Origin: Thermoleophilia bacterium UBA2241
Lineage (GTDB): Bacteria > Actinomycetota > Thermoleophilia > UBA2241
Assembly (NCBI GenBank): GCA_002347645.1
Contig: DDYF01000058.1
Span: 27,607-75,830, forward strand
Direction of reading: 5' to 3'
DNA: 48,224 nt
The notes under the pieces are model-generated. The model had not been told where the DNA came from and made no database searches. It saw nothing but the letters and a program-made list of their open reading frames with translations. Each line of letters starts with the position of its first letter. Within the stretch, counting starts at the first letter, position 1. Below are positions 1 to 7,266 of the stretch, piece after piece. The translations under genes were made by a program, and so were the position numbers.

Positions 1-26
1 CGCCCCGCCCCCTCGCCCATCCGCGT

Positions 27-740
27 CTACTGGTTCTCGAGCAGCTCGTCCTCGTTCACGTCGCGCACGATGCGGGCCGGCACGCCCATGAGGACCTTGC
101 GCGGCGGCGCGTCCTTCGTCACCACCGCGCCGGCGGCGATGAACGCCTCTTCGCCTATCTCGATGCCGGGGCACAACACGGCTCCGCCGCCGACGCGCGC
201 GCCGCGGCGGATCGTCGCACCCTTGATGAGCTCGTGGCGCTTCTCGGTGCGGCCCATGAAGTTGTCGTTGGTGGTCTGCACGCAGGGCGCGATGAAGCAG
301 CGGTCCTCGATCGTCATGTACGCCGTGATGTAGACGCCCGTCTGGATCTTCGTGAGGTCGCCGATGGTGGTGTCGTTCTCGACCACGCTGCCGCGGCCGA
401 CGACGACGCGCTCGCCGAGCACGCAGCGCTCGCGCACCCCTGCGTAGTCGCCGAGGATGCAGCCCGGACCGAGCGTCGTGCCACGGTAGACGACGGCGCC
501 GGTGCTGATGACGCACCCTGGGCCGAGCACGGCCGCGGCGAGCTCGCCGCGCTTCGCCGTGCTCGTCGGCGCGAGCGACGGGACTTTGCCGAGCACGGCG
601 CCGTCCTGGATGAAGCAGCCGTCGCCGATCACGGTGTCGTCGAAGACGACGACGTTCGCTCCGAAGGCGACGTCGGCCCCGACGACGACGCCGTCGCCGA
701 GCAGTAGGTTGACGCCCAGACCGGAGGGACGCAGGGCCAT
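27..740 (-). CDS. Hexapeptide-repeat sugar N-acetyltransferase (WbpD-like)
   Basis: A 237-residue protein built almost entirely of hexapeptide repeats with the I/V-G-x-x-x pattern (for example VVVGADVAFGANVVVFDD near the N-terminus and VGGGAVLCPGIEIG near residue 190), which fold as a left-handed beta-helix. The segment PCVQTTNDNFMG is typical of acetyl-CoA-dependent amino-sugar N-acetyltransferases of the WbpD/WlbB group. The ATG lies one base after the stop of the upstream oxidoreductase gene, so the two are cotranscribed and translationally coupled. In known pathways such a pair oxidises and then acetylates a UDP-amino sugar for surface polysaccharide; the exact sugar is inference. The transaminase that would act between them is not in the window. 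Confidence 0.8.
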   Translation of the reverse strand: MALRPSGLGVNLLLGDGVVVGADVAFGANVVVFDDTVIGDGCFIQDGAVLGKVPSLAPTSTAKRGELAAAVLGPGCVISTGAVVYRGTTLGPGCILGDYAGVRERCVLGERVVVGRGSVVENDTTIGDLTKIQTGVYITAYMTIEDRCFIAPCVQTTNDNFMGRTEKRHELIKGATIRRGARVGGGAVLCPGIEIGEEAFIAAGAVVTKDAPPRKVLMGVPARIVRDVNEDELLENQ

Positions 741-741
741 C

Positions 742-1767
742 TCAGAGCTCCGAGGTCTTCACCGGCCGGCCGCCCTCGCGCAGGCTGCGCTCCATCGCCT
801 CGAGCACGCGCACCACGTTGAGCGCGTCGCGCCCGTCGCTGCGGGGCCGGCGGTCGTCGCGGACGCAGTCGACGAAGTGCTGGCACTCGACGCGCAGCGG
901 CTCGTCGTTGCCGATGCGCGGAATGTGGATGTCGCCGAAGTGCAGGGTGACGAACTCGCCGTAGGATTCGAACTGGGTGCGCGTCGTCGTGGCGCCCTTG
1001 TCGTAGACGGTCACCTTGCGGTCCGCTTCCATGTCGTCGAAGACGACCATCTTCTTCTCGCCGACGACGGTGATCTTGCGCGACTTGTGCGGGTCTAGCC
1101 AGCTCACGTGCAGATGGCCGACCATCCCGCTCTTGTAGCGGATGTAGCCGAACACGACGTCCTCGACATCGTCTTGCAGGTAGCACTCGCCGCGCGCCGA
1201 GACCTCGACGGGCTCGTCGCCGGTGAGGTAGTTGATGACCGAGATGTCGTGCGGGCCCAGGCTCCAGAGGGCGTTCTCGTCCTTGCGCACCTTGCCGAGG
1301 TTCAGCCGGTTCGCATAGACGTAGAAGACACGGCCGAGCTCGCCGGCGTCGACGAGCTCCTTCATCTTGGCCACCGCCGGGTGGTACTCGAGGAGGTGGC
1401 CGACCATGAGCTTCAGGCCGCGCGTCTCGGCCGTCGCCATGAGGTCCTCGGCGTCGGCCGCCGTGAGCGCGATCGGCTTCTCGATGAAGGCGTGCTTGCC
1501 GGCCTCGAGGACGCGCTTGCCCAGCGGGTAGTGGGTCGGCACCGAGGTGGCGACGACGACCGCGTCGAGCGCGTCGTCGCCGAGCACGCGCTCGATGTCG
1601 CCGGTCACGACGGCGTTGGGATACGAAGCTCGCGCCCTGGCGAGGTTCGCCTCGTCGAGGTCGCAGCAATACGCGAGCTCGGCGTCGGGCAGCCGGTCGA
1701 AGTTGCGCGCGAGGTTCGGTCCCCAGTAGCCGAGGCCGACCACGCCGACGCGGACCTTGTCATTCAC
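742..1767 (-). CDS. Gfo/Idh/MocA-family oxidoreductase (WbpB-like)
   Basis: A 341-residue NAD(P)-dependent sugar dehydrogenase. The N-terminus has the Rossmann motif GVVGLGYWGPNLAR, the conserved EKP motif is in HAFIEKPIALT (about residue 98), and the C-terminal half follows the family fold, with GPHDISVINYL. It probably acts on a UDP-sugar in the cytoplasm, as WbpB does, together with the acetyltransferase one base downstream. The start is GTG at 1767. A strong GAGGAGG lies about 13 bases upstream of it, a little far, and an out-of-frame ATG directly after that Shine-Dalgarno opens a six-codon reading frame ending at the GTG. No other in-frame start exists close by because of a TGA. Confidence 0.85.
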   Translation of the reverse strand: MNDKVRVGVVGLGYWGPNLARNFDRLPDAELAYCCDLDEANLARARASYPNAVVTGDIERVLGDDALDAVVVATSVPTHYPLGKRVLEAGKHAFIEKPIALTAADAEDLMATAETRGLKLMVGHLLEYHPAVAKMKELVDAGELGRVFYVYANRLNLGKVRKDENALWSLGPHDISVINYLTGDEPVEVSARGECYLQDDVEDVVFGYIRYKSGMVGHLHVSWLDPHKSRKITVVGEKKMVVFDDMEADRKVTVYDKGATTTRTQFESYGEFVTLHFGDIHIPRIGNDEPLRVECQHFVDCVRDDRRPRSDGRDALNVVRVLEAMERSLREGGRPVKTSEL

Positions 1768-1961
1768 CGGCAGTCACCATCCTCCTCACAGCTTCCGGAC
1801 GCGCTCTGCGACCCTGACGCCCGCGGTCGCGCACGGAGTCTCCACGGCGAGCCGGGACTGGCCCACGACGGCCGGTCGTTGGTCGTCGCGGGCGACGAAG
1901 TGAGCGCTGGGTGGACAACGCATTCTACTCCATCGCGAATGGGCGCCGGGCCGTCCGGCGG

Positions 1962-1967
1962 TACAAT
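1962..1967 (+). promoter_or_regulatory. -10 element of a leaderless promoter
   Basis: TACAAT ends exactly six bases before the ATG at 1974, so a transcript starting at the usual distance would begin at or next to the A of the ATG. No Shine-Dalgarno is seen. The same hexamer sits ten bases before the tRNA-Lys gene at 36496. No clear -35 box. Confidence 0.55.
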
Positions 1968-1973
1968 CGCCGC

Positions 1974-2516
1974 ATGAGGGGGAGACCGAGACCGGACGTC
2001 GAGCATCTGCCCGACGACCTTGACCGCTTTCTGGGCGCCTTCTTCGACTGCCGCGACTGGCAGGCGGAGATCAAGTTCGACCCCGCGCAGGACCTGCTCT
2101 TCCTCGACGTCCGCCTGGAGTCGGGAAGGCTGTCGGACGACGACCGCTTCTTCTCCCTCGTCGAGCACTTCGCACGGGCCCAGCGCGCGGTCCTGCGCAC
2201 CGCAGGCGGTCTCTCGTTTCGCTGCCGCCTGTTCGCGCCCAACGGCGCCGACCTCACGACGGTCCTCCACCAGCGCGGCGCGGCCTTTCTCGACGACCAC
2301 GAACGAGGTGCCGCGATGCGCAAGCGCCTCGCCTGGCTCGGCTTCCGGCGCCGGCTGGTACGTAGCCTGGCGCCGATGGCCGTTCTGTGGGCGGGCACCC
2401 TGGCCCTGGTGACCGTCGTGATAGGACTGCCGCTGCCGGAGGCCGCCCTGCTCGCCGCCGGCGGCCTCGGCCTGCAGGTGCTGCTCAGGGCGACGCCCGC
2501 GCCGCGCCCGCGCTGA
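1974..2516 (+). CDS. Hypothetical protein with C-terminal membrane segments
   Basis: A 180-residue protein I do not recognise. The first 115 residues are soluble, acidic and aromatic (DLDRFLGAFFDCRDW), then a basic stretch (AMRKRLAWLGFRRRLVR) leads into two hydrophobic segments (about residues 130-150 and 152-172) that should form a membrane hairpin, followed by an Arg/Pro tail. The start at 1974 is chosen because TACAAT lies six bases upstream, giving a leaderless transcript. The GAF-phosphatase gene follows after 47 bases on the same strand, so the two may be cotranscribed. Function unknown. Confidence 0.7.
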   Translation: MRGRPRPDVEHLPDDLDRFLGAFFDCRDWQAEIKFDPAQDLLFLDVRLESGRLSDDDRFFSLVEHFARAQRAVLRTAGGLSFRCRLFAPNGADLTTVLHQRGAAFLDDHERGAAMRKRLAWLGFRRRLVRSLAPMAVLWAGTLALVTVVIGLPLPEAALLAAGGLGLQVLLRATPAPRPR

Positions 2517-2563
2517 GCGGCGCGGCCGGCAGGACTGGCTGCGCTCGAAGCGAAGCTCTCGAC

Positions 2564-4291
2564 ATGACCGGCGAGGCCGACCAGCGCAACCCGATGCTCA
2601 CAGCCCTCGAAGGGCTGGCCACGCTCGAAGCCGCCGAGTCGGTGGAAGGCGTCCTGCGCGCCGCGGTCGAGGCCGGCTGCGCCGGCACGGCGTCGCGGCG
2701 CGGCCTGGCCGGCCTCTCCGACGGCGAGGCGGTGACGGCGGCCGAGTGGTACGACGTCGCGCTGGGGTGGACGGGAGCGCCGCTGCGGTGGGACCTCGGC
2801 GAAGGCGCCCCCGGGAGAGTGTGCCTGTCCGGCACGCCCCTGGCGTGCAACGACCTCCCTGGGGCGATCGACTGCCTGCCCGAGACGACCGGCGCCCTCG
2901 GCTTGAAACGCTTCGCCTGCGTCCCCATACCCGGCGACACGGAGTGCCTGGGCTTCCTCGAGGTCGGCGACCGCGCGGGTGACTACACGGCCGGCGAGAT
3001 CCGCTGCCTGCGGGTGATCGCCGGCAGGGCTGCGCACCGGCTGCACACGCTCGCACACCGCGCCGAGGCGGAGGCCGAGCAGCGCCTCTGCTCCGAAGCC
3101 CTGCTCGGCGACCGCGGGCTCTTCCAGCTCGACCCGAACGGCGTCCTTGTCGAGACCGTCGCCCGCGCACGCGAGTTGAGCGGCGGCGACATCGCCGTCG
3201 TACGCCTTGAAGGGGGCGGCCGCCCAGGGACCGCAGACCTGAGCGACGAGGCACGGGTCGCGCTCGAGGAGGCGGCCGCGACGCGTGCGCCGGCCGTGAA
3301 CGGCACCCGCGTCGCGGCCGTACCGCTCTTCGCCGGCGACCGCCTGCTCGCCGCGCTCGTGGTACGCGACAGCCCGGAGCGGCTCGCCGGCGAGCGCCTC
3401 GAGGCGCTCGCGGCCCTCGCCGCCCGCGCCGGCGTCGCCCTCGAGCACGCGACGCTCTACCAGACCCAGGCGGCGATCGCGCACCGCCTACAGGAGCGGC
3501 TCCTGCCCCTCGACCCGCCGGTCGTTCCCGGGCTCGACATCGCCGTCGCCTACCGTTCCGCGAGTCACGGCGCAGGCCGCGGCGGCGACTTCATCGACTT
3601 CTACAGCAAGACCGGCACTCACCTCGCCCTCGTGATCGGCGACGTGGCCGGCAAGGGCGTCGACGCGCTCGCCACGACCCTGCTCGTCAAGTACGCGCTG
3701 CGCACCGCGGTCAACGGCGGCTCCCTCTCCTGGCCGGCGCGCCCCGGACCCGCCCTGCAGGAACTACACAACGCACTGCTCGGCGAACTCGGCGGCGAGA
3801 GCTTTGTCACGGCGTTGTTCGCCCTCGTCGGCGTCCGCCGCCGCACCCTGCAGTTGGCCACCGCCGGTCACCCGGCGCCCTTCGTGGTCCGCGCCGGGGG
3901 CGTCGAGCGGCCACTGCTCCTCACGGCGCCCGCCCTCGGCATCGACCTCGACGCGGCCCTCACCCCTTACCCCACCGAGGTGCTCGCCCTCGCGCGAGGC
4001 GACTGCGTCGTGTTCTTCACGGACGGCATCGCCGAACTGCGCGACGCGCACGGCAGGTTCTTCGAGGACGCGATGCCCGCGGTCCTCGCCACGGCTCACG
4101 ACACGCCGGCGGCAGAGGTCACCGCCCGGCTCCTCGAGAGCGCGGAGCGCTTCGCCACCCGGGCACCCGAAGACGACATCGCGGTGGTCTGCCTGCGCCT
4201 CACGCACGCCGGGGATGTCAAGGCAGGCCGGGGGCCGGCCGATACCGACGTGAGGGACTCCGACGACGATGGGGGAACAGGTGACACCTGA
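2564..4291 (+). CDS. GAF domain SpoIIE-type PP2C phosphatase
   Basis: A 575-residue soluble signalling phosphatase. A GAF-like sensor occupies roughly residues 15-170 (WYDVALGWTGAPLRWDLGEG; FLEVGDRAGDYTAGEIRCLR), a second less clear GAF-like region follows (about 190-310), and a SpoIIE/RsbU PP2C domain fills the C-terminal 230 residues. Its metal-binding motifs are visible: GGDFIDF, VIGDVAGKG, ATAGHPAPFV, FFTDGIAELR and the final APEDDIAVVCLR. Such enzymes dephosphorylate anti-sigma-factor antagonists in partner-switching pathways; no antagonist or anti-sigma factor lies beside it, so the target is unknown. ATG 2564 begins directly before MTGEADQRNP. The longer reading frame upstream reads as an antisense-like low-complexity tail and was not used. 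Confidence 0.85.
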   Translation: MTGEADQRNPMLTALEGLATLEAAESVEGVLRAAVEAGCAGTASRRGLAGLSDGEAVTAAEWYDVALGWTGAPLRWDLGEGAPGRVCLSGTPLACNDLPGAIDCLPETTGALGLKRFACVPIPGDTECLGFLEVGDRAGDYTAGEIRCLRVIAGRAAHRLHTLAHRAEAEAEQRLCSEALLGDRGLFQLDPNGVLVETVARARELSGGDIAVVRLEGGGRPGTADLSDEARVALEEAAATRAPAVNGTRVAAVPLFAGDRLLAALVVRDSPERLAGERLEALAALAARAGVALEHATLYQTQAAIAHRLQERLLPLDPPVVPGLDIAVAYRSASHGAGRGGDFIDFYSKTGTHLALVIGDVAGKGVDALATTLLVKYALRTAVNGGSLSWPARPGPALQELHNALLGELGGESFVTALFALVGVRRRTLQLATAGHPAPFVVRAGGVERPLLLTAPALGIDLDAALTPYPTEVLALARGDCVVFFTDGIAELRDAHGRFFEDAMPAVLATAHDTPAAEVTARLLESAERFATRAPEDDIAVVCLRLTHAGDVKAGRGPADTDVRDSDDDGGTGDT

Positions 4292-4322
4292 CCGCGACAA
4301 CAGCGCCTCGAGGGAGAACGCC

Positions 4323-4736
4323 ATGCGGACGTCGCGCCGGCGCCGTCAGCAGGGGCTCATACGAGAAGCCTTGTACATCTTCCTCGCCATCGCCCTCGTG
4401 ATGGCTGTGCTGCTTGACGGTCTCGCGGTGTTCACGGCGCAGCAGGGAGCGCGGGAAGACGCCTCCGAGGCCGGCAAGAAGGCCAAGGAGGAGTACGCGC
4501 AGAGCAGCAGCGTCGACCGCGCGAGCAAGGCGGCGGAGCAGCGGGCCCAGAGGAACGGCGGCGAGATGACCGACTTCTCGAGCTCGGCGGGGAGCGGGGC
4601 GGCGTCGCGGTCGTTCACCGTCACCGTCCGCCGCAGTGCCGACACGTACCTGTTCCGCTACCTCGAGTACATCCCGGGCCTGGACGACTGGGCCAAGGAT
4701 ATCTCCAACCCCACGATCACGCGGACCACGCTGTAG
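4323..4736 (+). CDS. Small single-pass membrane protein
   Basis: A 137-residue protein with a very basic N-terminus (MRTSRRRRQQ), one strong transmembrane helix (ALYIFLAIALVMAVLLDGLAVF, about residues 17-38) and a charged, Ala/Ser-rich extracytoplasmic region with coiled-coil character, ending in a beta-prone domain. The topology resembles TadE/Flp-type pilin-like minor proteins, but no family motif proves it. The start ATG 4323 is preceded by GAGGGAG; another in-frame ATG at 4269 would overlap the phosphatase gene by 23 bases. It is likely cotranscribed with that gene. Function unknown. Confidence 0.65.
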   Translation: MRTSRRRRQQGLIREALYIFLAIALVMAVLLDGLAVFTAQQGAREDASEAGKKAKEEYAQSSSVDRASKAAEQRAQRNGGEMTDFSSSAGSGAASRSFTVTVRRSADTYLFRYLEYIPGLDDWAKDISNPTITRTTL

Positions 4737-4787
4737 CCCGACGGCGCTCCCGGGTGCTCGGTGCCGCGGTGCGGCGCCCCCGAGCGC

Positions 4788-5855
4788 TCAGTGGGTGGTG
4801 CGCAACCCCTGACGGACGGCGTGACGACGCAGCCCCAGTTCGACGATCTCGTCCATCAGCGCGCGGTTGCTCACGCCCGTCGCCTCCCACAGGCGCGGAA
4901 AGGCGCTCATGGCGGTCATCCCGGGGATGGTGTTGATCTCGTTGACGAGAAAGCGGCCCGTGCTCCTCTCGAGGAAGAAGTCGCAGCGCGCATAGCCGGC
5001 GCAGTCGATCGCCGTGAAGGCGCGCACCGCCAGGTCGCGCACGGCGGCCACCTGCGCCGCCTCGAGGTCCGCCGGGATCGTGAACGCCATCAGCCCGACG
5101 GTGTACTTGGCTTCGTAGTCGTAGAACTCGTGCGCCGGCACGACTTCGCCGGGCACCGAAGCGCGCGGCCGCTCGTTGCCCAGCACGCTGCATTCGAACT
5201 CGCGCGCGCCCACCGACGCCTCCACGATCACCTTGCGGTCGTAGCGCGCGGCGAGCTCCAGCGCCGGGCCGAGCTCGCCGCGGTCGTGCGCCTTCGTCAT
5301 GCCGACGCTCGACCCCAGATTGCAGGGCTTCACGAAGACCGGGTAGGCCAGCCGTTCCTCGACGGCGCCCACGGCGACCGTGCCGACGCGGCGGTCGTCG
5401 CGCAGGACGAGATACTCGACCTGGGGGAGCCCCGCCGCGGCGAAGACCGCCTTCATGAGCTCCTTGTCCATCCCCACGGCGCTCGCTGCCACCCCGGCTC
5501 CGGTGTAGGCGAGGCCGGCGCACTCCAACAGGCCCTGAATGGTGCCGTCCTCCCCGAAGGTGCCGTGCAGGATCGGGAAGGCGATGTCGGGCCGCAGCGA
5601 CGCACCGGCGATGCGCAGTCCCGGGCCGGCCGGGTCGACGGCGAGGTCGACCTCATCGCAGGGCGTCGCGTCGAGGCCGTCGCGCAGCGCCACGTCCAGG
5701 TCGTGCGGGCGGAGCCAGCGACCCTCGCGGGAGAGGCCGACAGGGACGATCTCGTACTTTGAGGGGTCGAGCGCGCCGGCCACGAAGCGGGCCGACGCGA
5801 GGGAGATCTCGTGCTCCGCGGAGCGGCCGCCGAAGATCAGGGCCAGACTTAGCAT
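4788..5855 (-). CDS. ddl: D-alanine--D-alanine ligase
   Basis: A 355-residue ATP-grasp enzyme joining two D-alanines for peptidoglycan precursors in the cytoplasm. Signature motifs are present: the N-terminal IFGGRSAEHEISLASA, HGTFGEDGTIQGLLE, FVKPCNLGSSVGM (ATP-binding), the catalytic/metal region YARCDFFLE and the C-terminal VNEINTIPGMT. Length matches the family. The ATG at 5855 gives MLSLALIFGG, the usual N-terminus; a TTG three codons earlier is an alternative. It stands alone, convergent with the membrane-protein gene at 4736. Confidence 0.95.
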   Translation of the reverse strand: MLSLALIFGGRSAEHEISLASARFVAGALDPSKYEIVPVGLSREGRWLRPHDLDVALRDGLDATPCDEVDLAVDPAGPGLRIAGASLRPDIAFPILHGTFGEDGTIQGLLECAGLAYTGAGVAASAVGMDKELMKAVFAAAGLPQVEYLVLRDDRRVGTVAVGAVEERLAYPVFVKPCNLGSSVGMTKAHDRGELGPALELAARYDRKVIVEASVGAREFECSVLGNERPRASVPGEVVPAHEFYDYEAKYTVGLMAFTIPADLEAAQVAAVRDLAVRAFTAIDCAGYARCDFFLERSTGRFLVNEINTIPGMTAMSAFPRLWEATGVSNRALMDEIVELGLRRHAVRQGLRTTH

Positions 5856-5903
5856 CGCGGGCAAGCTTAGCGGCGGGGCTGCGACGAGTAAACTCGCCGC
5901 GCC

Positions 5904-6356
5904 TCAGCCGCCGTCCCGCTCCGGCGCGGGAGTCACGATGGTCGTGCGGACCATGTGGTCGAGCAGCGTGCCGAGTGCCTTCAACTCGGCCAGCGCGTCG
6001 CCCGGCGGGGGCGCCTCCCCCACGACGACCGCATCCTCGAGCACGTCGACGGCGGCCGCCAGCACCGTCTGCCACCCTTTGACCAGATCGAGGCGCGCGA
6101 AGCCGAGACCGAGACGGTAGGCGGCCTCGCGGGCGGCGTCTTCGTGCAGCCCTCGGTGGACACCCGGCAGCTCGTAGGCTTCGGCCTCGCTGAGCACGAC
6201 GAGGTCGTCGATGAGCTTGCGCAGGAAGCGGTCGCCGACGGGGCTCGCCATCAACTCCCTGTAGTCGTCGCCGGCCGCGGCGGCGGCGAGCGCGTCGAGC
6301 CACCGCTGTCGGAACTGCTCGCGGTGGTCGCGGAGGAGGAACGGGAGCCGCTGCAC
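5904..6356 (-). CDS. Small all-helical protein, possibly RsbRD N-terminal-like
   Basis: A 150-residue, helical, soluble protein. The start (LPFLLRDHREQFRQRWLDAL) followed by YRELMASPVGDRFLRKLIDD resembles the globin-like N-terminal domain of RsbR paralogues and some histidine kinases, but no STAS or kinase domain follows. That assignment is tentative. GTG 6356 starts six bases after the larB stop, with GGAGA in the gap, so it is the second gene of a larB operon. Its role beside larB is unknown. Confidence 0.6.
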   Translation of the reverse strand: MQRLPFLLRDHREQFRQRWLDALAAAAAGDDYRELMASPVGDRFLRKLIDDLVVLSEAEAYELPGVHRGLHEDAAREAAYRLGLGFARLDLVKGWQTVLAAAVDVLEDAVVVGEAPPPGDALAELKALGTLLDHMVRTTIVTPAPERDGG

Positions 6357-6362
6357 TCTCCG

Positions 6363-7130
6363 TCACCCGCCTGCGCGGCGCGCGACGAGCGCCGCCGTCA
6401 CGCCGGCCCCGACGCCGTTGTCGATGTTGACAACGACCAGGCCGGGACTGCAACTCTGCAGCATGCCGAGGAGCGCCGCCTCGCCTCGCCCGCCCATCCC
6501 GTACCCGGTCGAGGTGGGCAGGCCGATCACGGGCACGTCGACGAGACCGGCCACGACCGAGGGTAACGCACCCTCCATGCCGGCGGCGACCACGATCGCT
6601 GCCGCGCCTTCGGCGCTCATCTCCTCGAGCGGCCCGGCCAGACGGTGCAGCCCGGCGACGCCCACGTCGTAGGCGACGACCACGCGCACCCCCATCGCCC
6701 GGCACACCGCCGCCGCTTCCTCGGCGACGGCGACGTCACTGGTCCCGGCGGCGAGCACGCCGACCACGCCCTTCTCCGCGGGAGCCTCGGCGCCCGGCCG
6801 CCGCACCAACAGGACGCGGCTGCGTGCGTCGTACGTCGCGCCGGCGTGGCGACCGGTGACCGCCGCCGCCTGGTCGGAGGTGGCGCGGCTGCAGAACACC
6901 GCGTCGCTGTGCTCGAGGTAGCGTGTGACGATGGCAAGGAGCTGGTCGACGGACTTCGCCTCGGCGTAGACGATCTCGGGCGTCCCCGTGCGCGCCGCGC
7001 GGCTCACGTCGAGGCGGGCGAAGTCTCCGACGGCGACGTAGCCGAGGTGGCGCAGCGTAGCTGCGGCGTCGTCCACCGAGCGCCGCCCCGCAGCGACGTC
7101 GGCGAGCACCTCGTCCAGTTTCTCGTGCAT
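6363..7130 (-). CDS. larB: LarB-like pyridinium-3,5-biscarboxylic acid mononucleotide synthase
   Basis: A 255-residue PurE-related protein. A helical N-terminus (HEKLDEVLADVAAGRRSVDD) is followed by the PurE-like carboxylase core with GVLAAGTSDVAVAEEAA, VVAAGMEGALPSVVAGL and GLPTSTGYGMGGRGEAALLG, which match LarB rather than true PurE. LarB carboxylates nicotinic acid adenine dinucleotide at the first step of nickel-pincer cofactor synthesis. larC and larE are not in the window. ATG 7130 is chosen because the protein then begins as LarB usually does. The following 150-residue gene is six bases away. Confidence 0.85.
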   Translation of the reverse strand: MHEKLDEVLADVAAGRRSVDDAAATLRHLGYVAVGDFARLDVSRAARTGTPEIVYAEAKSVDQLLAIVTRYLEHSDAVFCSRATSDQAAAVTGRHAGATYDARSRVLLVRRPGAEAPAEKGVVGVLAAGTSDVAVAEEAAAVCRAMGVRVVVAYDVGVAGLHRLAGPLEEMSAEGAAAIVVAAGMEGALPSVVAGLVDVPVIGLPTSTGYGMGGRGEAALLGMLQSCSPGLVVVNIDNGVGAGVTAALVARRAGG

Positions 7131-7194
7131 GGTGCCGCATTTGGCGTCGGGCGGCGGTTTCCTGCCGCGGAGGCCCGCGTCGATCGCGCGCGGG

Positions 7195-7200
7195 TATACT
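7195..7200 (+). promoter_or_regulatory. -10 element for the L,D-transpeptidase gene
   Basis: TATACT, a near-consensus -10 hexamer, in otherwise GC-rich sequence. Transcription would begin close to 7207, immediately at the hairpin at 7208. The larB promoter must lie in the same 136-base divergent gap. Confidence 0.5.
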
Positions 7201-7207
7201 CGCACCA

Positions 7208-7238
7208 CACGTCCTCGGGCTCGTGGCCCGAGGACGTG
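7208..7238 (+). promoter_or_regulatory. 13-bp perfect hairpin at the predicted mRNA 5' end
   Basis: CACGTCCTCGGGC at 7208-7220 is the exact reverse complement of 7226-7238, with a five-base loop TCGTG. It sits directly downstream of TATACT and 28 bases before the ATG at 7267. There is no T-run, so it is not a normal terminator. It could be an mRNA 5' stabiliser or a dyad operator. Confidence 0.6.
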
Positions 7239-7266
7239 GCGTCACCGCATCGAACTGGACGACCAC

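Noticed and set aside
6363..7130. PurE (AIR carboxylase) belonging to the purine genes
   Set aside because: Length (255) and the helical N-terminus fit LarB; PurE is about 160-170 residues.
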